A DNA stretch of 6,399 nucleotides from an uncultured Pedobacter sp. (lineage in GTDB: Bacteria; Bacteroidota; Bacteroidia; Sphingobacteriales; Sphingobacteriaceae). The translations under genes and the position numbers were made by a program. Below the pieces are notes generated by a model. The model had not been told where the DNA came from and made no database searches. It saw nothing but the letters and a program-made list of their open reading frames with translations. The stretch spans positions 1 through 6,399 of the forward strand of contig CAMLDJ010000307.1 of assembly GCA_946478755.1 (NCBI GenBank), written 5' to 3'. Position 1 is the stretch's first letter; each line of letters starts with the position of its first letter. Positions 1 through 6,070 of this stretch are shown here, piece after piece.

Positions 1-470
1 ACTATGTGCTGCGTGCCGATATTAAAATGATTGCAGCCGATACGGGGGTTACCGTAATTATGGTGTCGCATGACCCGGCCGATGGCTTATTTCTTGCTGA
101 TGAATTACTGATCTTAAAAGAGGGTAAGCTGTTGCAGTCAGGGAACCCTGCCCAGGTATACAATCATCCAAATACCATTTATACCGCCCAGCTACTGGGC
201 AATGCAATTGCCTTAAATACAGCTGAGGCAGAGCGGCTGGGATTAGCGATCAAGACCGGTTCAGCAGTTTTTTATCCCGAATGGGTAGAACTCAAAAGTT
301 CCTGGAACAGCAGGCGCTTTGAAGTAAAGGATGTGTATTATAAAGGCTTTTATGAAGAACTCTTACTGGAAAGAAATGGGGTAAGCATCAGGGCTGTCCA
401 GCTGAACAGGGGTGAGCATAAAAAAAACGATCATGTCCAGGCCAACATCACGCATTTTCTATCACTGTAA
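1..470 (+). CDS. ABC transporter ATP-binding protein, C-terminal part (5' end outside window)
   Basis: The reading frame is open to the left edge (the codon at 3-5 is Tyr) and stops at TAA 468-470, so this is the 3' end of a longer gene; the GTG at 6 is an internal codon, not a start. What remains is the end of a nucleotide-binding domain: a beta strand (TVIMV) leading into the H-loop SHD, with the switch histidine encoded at 69-71, then the family-typical stretch ADELLILKEGKLLQSGNP. Walker A, Walker B and the signature motif lie upstream, out of view. About 85 residues follow (from roughly 210), including FYPEWVEL, which resembles the small accessory/TOBE-like tail of ATPases in the PotA/FbpC/CysA/MalK class of importers. 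The role would be ATP hydrolysis on the cytoplasmic face of an importer. The substrate cannot be read from this fragment; ferric iron, polyamine, sulfate or molybdate are all possible. No permease is visible downstream, so partners, if any, are to the left. Confidence 0.88.
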   Translation, partial: YVLRADIKMIAADTGVTVIMVSHDPADGLFLADELLILKEGKLLQSGNPAQVYNHPNTIYTAQLLGNAIALNTAEAERLGLAIKTGSAVFYPEWVELKSSWNSRRFEVKDVYYKGFYEELLLERNGVSIRAVQLNRGEHKKNDHVQANITHFLSL

Positions 471-578
471 GACCATAAACTTCAGGGCCTGGAAATACTT
501 TTTTTCATTTTCATGTCATAACATTTATATACAGACTATTTCCTGACTTTTTTACTTAATTATTCAGGAGTTGAGTAT

Positions 579-586
579 TAACTTTG
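579..586 (+). promoter_or_regulatory. Bacteroidota-type -7 box upstream of the DUF5686 gene
   Basis: TAACTTTG matches the Bacteroidota -7 consensus TAnnTTTG exactly and ends 43 bp before the ATG at 630. The -33 element (TTTG) is not clear: only a T-rich run at about 547-553 lies at roughly the right distance. A transcript would begin near 592-595 and give a leader of about 35 nt. One 8-mer with two free positions in AT-rich DNA is weak evidence by itself; its position in front of a gene is what supports it. Confidence 0.45.
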
Positions 587-629
587 CTGCACTTAATCTT
601 TTTTAAGTATCCATTTAAAGCAGCAGCAG

Positions 630-3197
630 ATGTATCAGAGACATCCATATTCTATAGTAAACATCATTTTATTGTTCATCATCACTTTGAGTGCTTTACC
701 GTCCTTTGGACAACAAACAGCCGTAAAGGGAGTGGTTACCGATGCAACAACCAGGGAAACCATTCCATATGCTTCTTTTATCGTTGTGGGCAGCGGGAAA
801 GGTGGTCGGACAGATGCCGACGGGCGATATAACATCACTATTGATGGCAATTACAGCCAGTTGAAATTTAGTTATATAGGCTATAGAAGTCAGATCAGAA
901 CAATTAAGAGCGGGACCAGCCAGGTGATCAATGTTCAGCTGCAGAGTGAAGCGATGCAAATGAATGAGGTGGTGATAAAGGGCGGAAAAAAGCCGCCATA
1001 CCGTAATAAAGAAAATCCTGCTGTAGAGTTGATCCGTAAAGTAATTGCAAATAAATCGAAAAACCGCATGGAAAGCTATGATTATGTGGCTTACAAAAAG
1101 TATGAGCGAATGCTGTTCTCGATGAGCAATCTTTCCGAGAAATTTAAAAGCAAAAAGATATTTCGCAATTACCAGTTCCTGTTTCAGGAACAGGATTCCA
1201 CAAAGATCGGTGGTAAAAATCTACTGCCTGTGTTTCAGCAGGAAAAGCTTTCAGACAATTACTTTCGCAGGAATCCTGAGAAAATGAAAACTGTGGTGAT
1301 CGCCGATAAACAGGTGAACTTCGACGAGCGTTTTATAGACAACAAGGGACTGAGTTCTTATTTCGATCGGATGTACCAGGATATCGATATTTATGATAAC
1401 AACATTTCTGTGGTGAGTAATCTGCTGTTGAGTCCTATAGCTGATGGAGCCCCTGGATTCTATAAATTCTTTATTACGGATACCATCAGAACACATACGC
1501 CACAGCTGATTGAGCTTTCTTTTACGCCAAGAAACAAAATGGATATGCTGTTTGAAGGCAAGCTGTACGTAACCCTGGATGGGAATTATGCGGTTCAAAA
1601 TGCCTATCTCACGGTTAACAAGGACATCAACCTGAACTTTGTAAGGGGGCTCGAGGCCAAACTTGAATTTGAACAAAATCCGGACAGTCGCTACCACCTC
1701 AGCAAAAGTAACCTGATCGTTGACTTTGGGATCACGAAAAAAAGTGGCGCCGGTTTTACAGGAGAGCGCACGGTAACCTATAAAAACTATACCATCAATC
1801 AGCCAGCCTCCGATAGTATTTACAAAAGCCCTGTAGCATTGGTTGTTGTACCTGATGCAACCCAAAGATCTGAACAGTTCTGGGCCAGTAACCGCCCGGA
1901 AGCACTCGGCACTGCCAATGCCAAAGTGTACCGCAATCTGGATACCCTACAAACTATTCCCTCCTTTAAAAGAACAATGGACATCGTAACGTTGTTCTTT
2001 GCCGGATATAAAGATTTTGGACCTTTTGAGATAGGCCCGGTAAATACATTTTACAGTTTTAACAGTGTTGAGGGATTTCGCGGGCGTTTGGGGGGCAGGA
2101 CTACTCCCGCCTTAAGCAAAAGGTACTACCTGGAAACCTACGCAGCCTATGGCTTTGAAGATCAGAAATGGAAATATTTTTTAAGCGGGACCTATTCCTT
2201 AAATAATAAATCGATCTATGCCTTTCCGCAAAATTACCTGCGTGCAAGTTTCCAGCGTGACACCAAGATCCCCGGACAGGAGCTGCAGTTTGTTCAGGAA
2301 GACAATTTTCTCCTCTCCTTTAAAAGAGGGGAGAACAACATGCTGTTGTACAATGATTTTTACCGGGTTGATTATGTACACGAATTCGAAAATCATTTCT
2401 CGTATAGTATAGGCTTGCGCAAGTGGAAGCAATCACCAGGCGGATCTCTTTATTTTAACAATTCTGCAGAAACGCTTTTTTCAAGAACCAACCAGATCAA
2501 TACTTCGGAGCTGAGCGTGCAGTTAAGATATGCGCCGCACGAAAAGTTTTACCAGGGCAAGATTTACCGTACCCCATTTGTTGACAAATACCCGGTATTT
2601 AACCTGCGTTATACCGCGGGACTGAACGGCGTTTTAGGTGGAGAATACAATTATCATAATTTTATGGGCAGCATGGATAAGCGTTTTTACTTGTCACAGC
2701 TGGGTTATGCGGATGTAACTCTTGAGGGCGGATATAACATAGGTAAGCTGCCTTTCCCGCTGTTATCTATTCACCGTGCCAATCAAACTTATGCCTACCA
2801 GCTGCAATCCTATAACCTGATGAACTTTCTGGAGTTTGTGAGTGATCATTATGCCAGCATCAATATCGATCAGAACTTTAACGGCTTTTTCTTCAATAAA
2901 ATTCCCTTGCTGCGAAGATTAAAGCTCAGGGAGGTGATGTCCTTTAAAGCTTTGTACGGAGGATTGCGGGACGAGAACAACCCGGCGAAAAATCTGGATG
3001 CCATGCAATTTGTGCGTAACCAGGATGGATTGCCGATCACCCATGCTTTAGACAATGGACCTTATATGGAAGGGAGCGTTGGGGTGGGTAATATTTTCAA
3101 AATTTTAAGGGTAGACGCGGTGAAACGTTTCAGCTATCTCAATAACCCGGATGTATCCAGCTGGGGAATCCGTGCCCGGGTGAAATTTGATTTTTAA
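630..3197 (+). CDS. DUF5686 and carboxypeptidase-regulatory-like domain outer-membrane protein
   Basis: An 855-residue exported protein. Residues 1 to about 27 form a signal peptide: a basic start (QRH), a hydrophobic core (IVNIILLFIITLSAL), then PSFG followed by QQ as the likely cleavage region. Residues about 32-105 are a CarboxypepD_reg-like beta-sandwich (KGVVTDATTRETIPYASFIV, then DADGRY and LKFSYIGYRSQ), as found at the N-terminus of many Bacteroidota outer-membrane proteins. Next comes the connector MNEVVIKGG (111-119) and the DUF5686 hallmark NPAVELIRKVIANKSKN (129-145). The remaining approximately 700 residues are rich in alternating aromatic/polar strands and end in VKFDF, a C-terminal Phe typical of outer-membrane beta-barrels. 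I infer an outer-membrane barrel with a periplasmic N-terminal domain; the biochemical function of the family is not established. ATG 630 is the first in-frame ATG after TAA 594-596. It stands alone, 159 bp after the ABC gene and 86 bp before the acyltransferase. No susD-like partner or TonB plug is visible, so it should not be called SusC. Confidence 0.9.
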   Translation: MYQRHPYSIVNIILLFIITLSALPSFGQQTAVKGVVTDATTRETIPYASFIVVGSGKGGRTDADGRYNITIDGNYSQLKFSYIGYRSQIRTIKSGTSQVINVQLQSEAMQMNEVVIKGGKKPPYRNKENPAVELIRKVIANKSKNRMESYDYVAYKKYERMLFSMSNLSEKFKSKKIFRNYQFLFQEQDSTKIGGKNLLPVFQQEKLSDNYFRRNPEKMKTVVIADKQVNFDERFIDNKGLSSYFDRMYQDIDIYDNNISVVSNLLLSPIADGAPGFYKFFITDTIRTHTPQLIELSFTPRNKMDMLFEGKLYVTLDGNYAVQNAYLTVNKDINLNFVRGLEAKLEFEQNPDSRYHLSKSNLIVDFGITKKSGAGFTGERTVTYKNYTINQPASDSIYKSPVALVVVPDATQRSEQFWASNRPEALGTANAKVYRNLDTLQTIPSFKRTMDIVTLFFAGYKDFGPFEIGPVNTFYSFNSVEGFRGRLGGRTTPALSKRYYLETYAAYGFEDQKWKYFLSGTYSLNNKSIYAFPQNYLRASFQRDTKIPGQELQFVQEDNFLLSFKRGENNMLLYNDFYRVDYVHEFENHFSYSIGLRKWKQSPGGSLYFNNSAETLFSRTNQINTSELSVQLRYAPHEKFYQGKIYRTPFVDKYPVFNLRYTAGLNGVLGGEYNYHNFMGSMDKRFYLSQLGYADVTLEGGYNIGKLPFPLLSIHRANQTYAYQLQSYNLMNFLEFVSDHYASINIDQNFNGFFFNKIPLLRRLKLREVMSFKALYGGLRDENNPAKNLDAMQFVRNQDGLPITHALDNGPYMEGSVGVGNIFKILRVDAVKRFSYLNNPDVSSWGIRARVKFDF

Positions 3198-3271
3198 ATG
3201 AAGGTTGCAATGTGCTGTGGTAGGACTGCGTGATATTTAGCGGATTCGTGTTCAATAACTCTTAGAATCGT

Positions 3272-3279
3272 TATTATTG
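3272..3279 (+). promoter_or_regulatory. Weak -7-like box immediately before the acyltransferase start
   Basis: TATTATTG differs from TAnnTTTG at one position. It lies only 4 bp before the ATG at 3284, so transcription from it would give an almost leaderless message, and no clear TTTG is seen at the -33 distance. Chance occurrence in AT-rich DNA is quite possible. It is recorded because the 86-bp gap after the DUF5686 gene holds no better promoter or terminator candidate; read-through from the upstream gene is the alternative. Confidence 0.2.
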
Positions 3280-3283
3280 TAGG

Positions 3284-4381
3284 ATGAATGTGGATAAAGT
3301 CAGCCCTGATATTTTAAAAACCAAACAGCATTTCGAAATTCTTGATGGACTGCGGGGAGTAGCTGCATTGGCGGTAGTGCTTTTTCACTTTATGGAAATG
3401 GCTTACACGGACTATAGCAAGAATTTTATCGCACATGGATTTTTAGCGGTCGACTTTTTTTTCTGTTTATCGGGCTTTGTTATCGCCTATGCTTACGACG
3501 ACCGGATTGATAAAATGGGTGTACTGGAGTTTTTCAAATCAAGGCTGATCAGATTGCATCCATTGGTGCTCTTCGGTGCCGTATTGGGTTTGCTGGCTTT
3601 CCTTTTTGATCCCTTTGGTGGACATCCTGAAGTATACAACGCAGGAAAGCTGATACTCCTCTTCTTTTGCTCCATATTGCTGATCCCTTATCCGGTCATG
3701 GAGGAGCGGGCCTTTAACCTGTTCGGTCTGAATGCACCATCCTGGTCTTTGTTCTGGGAATATGTCGCCAACATTCTTTACGGTATTGTGCTGTATAAGC
3801 TAAGCAGGAAGTACCTGCTGCTGTTAACGATACTTTCTGCTATTGCCTTGTGTTATGTGAGCGATCAGGCGGGAGGCTCCCTGATGGGCGGATGGGGTAA
3901 AGGCAACTTTTGGGATGGCTGTGCCCGTGTTTCGTATTCATTTTTAGCGGGTATGCTTGTTTATCGTTCTAACTGGATCATCAAAACGAAAAACCTGGGC
4001 TTTGCCGGCTTGTCCATCCTGCTGTTCCTCGCGTTCGTGATGCCATTCTCTAAATGGAACTGGTTAACGGAGCCCCTGGTGGTGCTCATTTATTTCCCGT
4101 TACTTGTTGCCCTTGGTGCAGGTGCCAGGCTAACACAAGGATTAAAAAAGCTTTGTGTATTTTCTGGAAAAATATCCTACCCACTTTACATGACGCACTA
4201 TGTCGTCATCTGGATATTCTTAAATTATTATACCAATAATAAGCCAGACACCTCCCAGCTATCCTTAATTATCATCATAGGCATGGTACTTTTGCTTGGG
4301 CTTGCATATGTGGTAATGGTAGCATACGATATTCCGGTCAGACGCTATCTGACCAACAGAAGAAAGCGGGACTTAGGTTAA
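3284..4381 (+). CDS. Membrane acyltransferase, Acyl_transf_3 / OafA-like family
   Basis: A 365-residue polytopic inner-membrane protein with about ten hydrophobic segments spread over residues 25-350. Members move an acyl group, often acetyl from acetyl-CoA, onto sugars of surface polysaccharide, peptidoglycan or LPS, or onto small exported molecules. Visible family landmarks are LDGLRGVAALAVVLFHF (20-36), containing the catalytic R-X10-H pair R24/H35; HGFLAVDFFFCLSGFVIAYAY (51-71); FFKSRLIRLHP (83-93) with the RxxR motif R87/R90; and NAPSWSLFWEY (150-160). The length fits a stand-alone transferase: there is no C-terminal SGNH esterase domain as in some OafA proteins. The hydrophilic tail RRYLTNRRKRDLG should be cytoplasmic. 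ATG 3284 is the first start after the in-frame TAG at 3263-3265, preceded by AGG only. No glycosyltransferase or polysaccharide locus surrounds it, so the acceptor is unknown. Confidence 0.92.
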   Translation: MNVDKVSPDILKTKQHFEILDGLRGVAALAVVLFHFMEMAYTDYSKNFIAHGFLAVDFFFCLSGFVIAYAYDDRIDKMGVLEFFKSRLIRLHPLVLFGAVLGLLAFLFDPFGGHPEVYNAGKLILLFFCSILLIPYPVMEERAFNLFGLNAPSWSLFWEYVANILYGIVLYKLSRKYLLLLTILSAIALCYVSDQAGGSLMGGWGKGNFWDGCARVSYSFLAGMLVYRSNWIIKTKNLGFAGLSILLFLAFVMPFSKWNWLTEPLVVLIYFPLLVALGAGARLTQGLKKLCVFSGKISYPLYMTHYVVIWIFLNYYTNNKPDTSQLSLIIIIGMVLLLGLAYVVMVAYDIPVRRYLTNRRKRDLG

Positions 4382-4431
4382 GTTTCCCATTGAAATGATC
4401 TGGTAAAAAGAATAATACCTGTAGGTTTCTC

Positions 4432-4454
4432 TGCAATTATTCCCTTAAATTGCA
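4432..4454. repeat. Inverted repeat TGCAATT-N9-AATTGCA in the gap before the acetyltransferase gene
   Basis: The 7-bp arms at 4432-4438 and 4448-4454 are perfect reverse complements around a 9-bp spacer. The repeat sits just upstream of the -7-like box at 4459-4466, between where -33 and -7 elements would fall, which is a usual place for a repressor operator. It has no following T tract, so it is not a convincing terminator for the gene ending at 4381. AT-rich 7-bp arms can arise by chance. Confidence 0.35.
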
Positions 4455-4458
4455 ACGT

Positions 4459-4466
4459 TGAATTTG
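4459..4466 (+). promoter_or_regulatory. -7-like box upstream of the small acetyltransferase gene
   Basis: TGAATTTG differs from TAnnTTTG only at its second position and ends 17 bp before the ATG at 4484. Transcription would start at about 4473, giving a leader of roughly 10 nt that includes the purine-rich AAGAGAAAAAT before the start codon. No TTTG is present at the expected -33 distance; the inverted repeat at 4432-4454 covers that area. Confidence 0.3.
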
Positions 4467-4483
4467 GGTCTTAAGAGAAAAAT

Positions 4484-4792
4484 ATGAATGAGGAGTACTT
4501 AAGCCTGCCATTGGTTAAAAACCAGGTAGCGATGCGTTTTGAATTAAAAGTTGGCGATTATACTACATTTATCGATTACAAAGAACATGGCAAAAAGATA
4601 TGGCTGATCCATACCGAAGCTCCAGAAGCGTTGCAAGGGAAAGGGGCGGCAACCGCAGTGATTGAGAAGACATTGAAATATATTGAAGATAACGGATATA
4701 AGCTGATTCCTTTGTGCCCTTTGGTAGCCGCCTATCTGAAACGACACCCTGAATGGGAGCGGGTGCTGCACGAGAGCGTGAAGCCTTTTTAA
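4484..4792 (+). CDS. Small GNAT-like N-acetyltransferase, YidJ/COG2388 type
   Basis: A 102-residue cytoplasmic protein matching the short Acetyltransf_CG (GCN5-related) family, whose members are usually 90-110 residues. An N-terminal beta region (RFELKVGDYTTFIDYKEHGKKIWLIHTEAP, 18-47) leads to the acetyl-CoA pyrophosphate loop LQGKGAATAVIEKTLKYIEDNGYKLIPLCPLVAAYLKRHPEW (50-91). The Q-x-x-G-x-G/A signature is Q51/G54/A55, and the family-specific PLCPLVAAYLKRHPEW (76-91) carries the conserved Cys78. This class binds acetyl-CoA and is thought to acetylate small molecules or proteins, but natural substrates are generally unknown. The full domain is present, so it is not a fragment. ATG 4484 is preferred: it sits behind a purine-rich stretch and gives the usual family N-terminus; the next Met (residue 17) would cut the first strand. 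It lies 102 bp after the acyltransferase gene, and no functional link between the two is evident. Confidence 0.9.
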   Translation: MNEEYLSLPLVKNQVAMRFELKVGDYTTFIDYKEHGKKIWLIHTEAPEALQGKGAATAVIEKTLKYIEDNGYKLIPLCPLVAAYLKRHPEWERVLHESVKPF

Positions 4793-4808
4793 TTGATCTC
4801 CCGCTAAA

Positions 4809-4858
4809 CCTGATCATTACCCGGTTTTGGATAATGAGTAATGATCTGGCAAATTTTT
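4809..4858 (+). terminator. Stem-loop with T tract after the acetyltransferase gene: terminator or operator
   Basis: GATCATTAC (4812-4820) and GTAATGATC (4838-4846) are perfect 9-bp reverse complements around a 17-nt loop. Outside a T/T mismatch, CC 4809-4810 pairs with GG 4848-4849. The stem is followed by AAATTTTT (4851-4858), and the structure starts 17 bp after the stop codon at 4792. This geometry suits an intrinsic terminator, but the inner stem is AT-rich and the loop long. Because the repeat also lies upstream of the dehydrogenase gene, a binding site for a dimeric regulator is an equally serious reading. Confidence 0.45.
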
Positions 4859-4872
4859 CGTTCTGATAAAGA

Positions 4873-4880
4873 AATCTTTG
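4873..4880 (+). promoter_or_regulatory. -7-like box upstream of the alcohol dehydrogenase gene
   Basis: AATCTTTG matches TAnnTTTG except at its first base and ends 40 bp before the ATG at 4921. The T-rich run at 4854-4858 lies at roughly the -33 distance, although TTTG itself is absent. The predicted leader of about 33 nt ends in an A-rich stretch (TTAAAAAAATAAATTTT) of the kind often found before Bacteroidota start codons in place of a Shine-Dalgarno site. Confidence 0.35.
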
Positions 4881-4920
4881 AAGCCGCTCAAAAAATACAA
4901 TTGTTAAAAAAATAAATTTT

Positions 4921-5964
4921 ATGATACAATCAAAAGGATATGCCGCACAAAGCCCGGAGACTGACCTCGCTCCCTGGACTTTTAATCGTCGCGAGGTAGG
5001 GCCTCACGACGTACAGTTTGATATATTATATTGTGGTGTTTGCCATTCGGACCTGCACCAGATTAAAAACGACTGGTTCCCGGGAATCTTCCCTATGGTG
5101 CCGGGCCACGAGATCGTGGGTCGTGTGGTTAAAGTAGGCGATCATGTTACTAAATTTAAAGTAGGTGACCTGGCTGGTACAGGCTGTATGGTCGACTCCT
5201 GCCAGGTATGCGAAAACTGTAAACAGGATCTGGAACAGTATTGTTTGCAGGGAAATACGCAGACTTATAATGGAATGGAGCGTGATGGCTCTATGCCTAC
5301 TTATGGTGGTTATTCAAATACCATTGTGGTTAGAGAAGAGTTCGTATTGCATGTTTCCGATAAACTTGACCCGGCTGCCGTGGCACCCTTGCTTTGTGCA
5401 GGAATTACCACGTATTCTCCGTTAAGACACTGGAAAGTAGGTAAAGGACATAAACTGGCAGTTTTAGGCCTTGGTGGCCTGGGCCATATGGGTGTTAAGT
5501 TCGGGGTAGCGTTTGGTGCAGAAGTAACCGTACTGAGTACATCGCCATCAAAAGAACAGGCAGCCAAAGACTTAGGTGCACATAACTTTGTGGTGACTTC
5601 AGACCCTGCCCAGCTCGAAGCTGTGAAAGGTAGCTTTGATTTTATTTTGGATACGGTGTCTGCGCCGCATGATTTTAACCTCTATCTTTCTCTATTGAGA
5701 ACAAATGGTACCATGATCTGTGTTGGTGTTCCACCAGAACCTGCACAAGTGGCCGCATTTAGCTTGCTTGGAGGGCGTAAAAGTTTAGCAGGATCTGGTA
5801 TTGGCGGCATTGCCGAGACTCAGGAAATGTTGGATTTCTGTGCAGAAAATAATATCGTTTCAGATATTGAACTTATCGACATCAAAGACATCACCGCTGC
5901 TTACGAAAGAATGGTAAAAGGCGATGTGCGTTATCGCTTTGTAATTGACATGGCTACGTTGTAG
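4921..5964 (+). CDS. Zinc-dependent NAD(P)-dependent alcohol dehydrogenase, CAD/YahK-like
   Basis: A complete 347-residue cytoplasmic medium-chain dehydrogenase/reductase, close to the usual 350 of the cinnamyl-alcohol-dehydrogenase group. It interconverts aldehydes and primary alcohols; bacterial YahK-like members mainly act as broad aldehyde reductases. The catalytic zinc ligands are visible: C41 in YCGVCHSDLH (37-46), H63-E64 in PGHE, and C159 in PLLCAGITTYSPL. The structural zinc site is complete with C94, C97, C100 and C108. The Rossmann fold starts with GLGGLGH (183-189). The loop after its second strand reads STSPSK (206-211), with no acidic residue at the end of the strand and with Ser and Lys positions that in this group accompany preference for NADPH. 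All key residues are present, so the enzyme should be active. ATG 4921 gives the standard family N-terminus. It is a single gene, ending 51 bp before a shared terminator. The actual substrate cannot be told from the sequence. Confidence 0.95.
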   Translation: MIQSKGYAAQSPETDLAPWTFNRREVGPHDVQFDILYCGVCHSDLHQIKNDWFPGIFPMVPGHEIVGRVVKVGDHVTKFKVGDLAGTGCMVDSCQVCENCKQDLEQYCLQGNTQTYNGMERDGSMPTYGGYSNTIVVREEFVLHVSDKLDPAAVAPLLCAGITTYSPLRHWKVGKGHKLAVLGLGGLGHMGVKFGVAFGAEVTVLSTSPSKEQAAKDLGAHNFVVTSDPAQLEAVKGSFDFILDTVSAPHDFNLYLSLLRTNGTMICVGVPPEPAQVAAFSLLGGRKSLAGSGIGGIAETQEMLDFCAENNIVSDIELIDIKDITAAYERMVKGDVRYRFVIDMATL

Positions 5965-6015
5965 CTTCTTTTTGGTTTAAGAAAGTATCTATCTCAGTAA
6001 ACTAAAGGACATATT

Positions 6016-6057
6016 AGTAAAAAGGGCGATGTTCAATTGAACATCGCCCTTTTTACT
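6016..6057. terminator. Bidirectional intrinsic terminator: perfect 42-nt palindrome
   Basis: The two 21-nt halves are exact reverse complements with no spacer (centre between 6036 and 6037). Each half contains AAAAAGGGCGATG or its complement, so RNA from either strand folds into a GC-containing stem followed by CCCTTTTT. It lies 51 bp after the dehydrogenase stop on the plus strand and 13 bp after the stop of the minus-strand gene (6071). This is the expected position and shape for a terminator serving two convergent genes. Confidence 0.92.
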
Positions 6058-6070
6058 GGATTTAAATCTT

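Noticed and set aside
490..505. Possible terminator after the ABC gene (TTCAGGGCCTGGAA followed by seven T)
   Set aside because: The complementary halves TTCAGG and CCTGGAA leave a loop of about one base and need a bulge, so a stable hairpin would not form as written. The T run alone is not enough.
621..629. (CAG)3 run just before the ATG at 630
   Set aside because: Three trinucleotide units are too few to suggest phase variation or a meaningful repeat.
584..832. An 82-codon plus-strand frame overlapping the start of the DUF5686 gene
   Set aside because: It is in a different frame from the signal peptide and the regulatory-like domain and shows no domain of its own; its start overlaps the putative -7 box.
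1251..1865. A 204-codon open frame on the minus strand inside the DUF5686 gene
   Set aside because: It lies antisense to a clearly coding region whose protein has recognisable domains and continues smoothly across it. The antisense product has no recognisable motif or domain.
630..3197. Reading the large outer-membrane protein as a SusC/RagA-type TonB-dependent receptor
   Set aside because: The N-terminal regulatory-like domain is shared with SusC, but no TonB plug motif follows, the NPAVELIRKV signature is that of DUF5686, and no SusD-like gene is adjacent.
4544..4817. Two minus-strand open frames (4544-4771 and 4569-4817) opposite the small acetyltransferase gene
   Set aside because: The plus-strand frame carries the diagnostic QGKGA and PLCPLVAAYLKRHPEW motifs; the antisense frames have no recognisable content. 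An antitoxin-like reading has no support.
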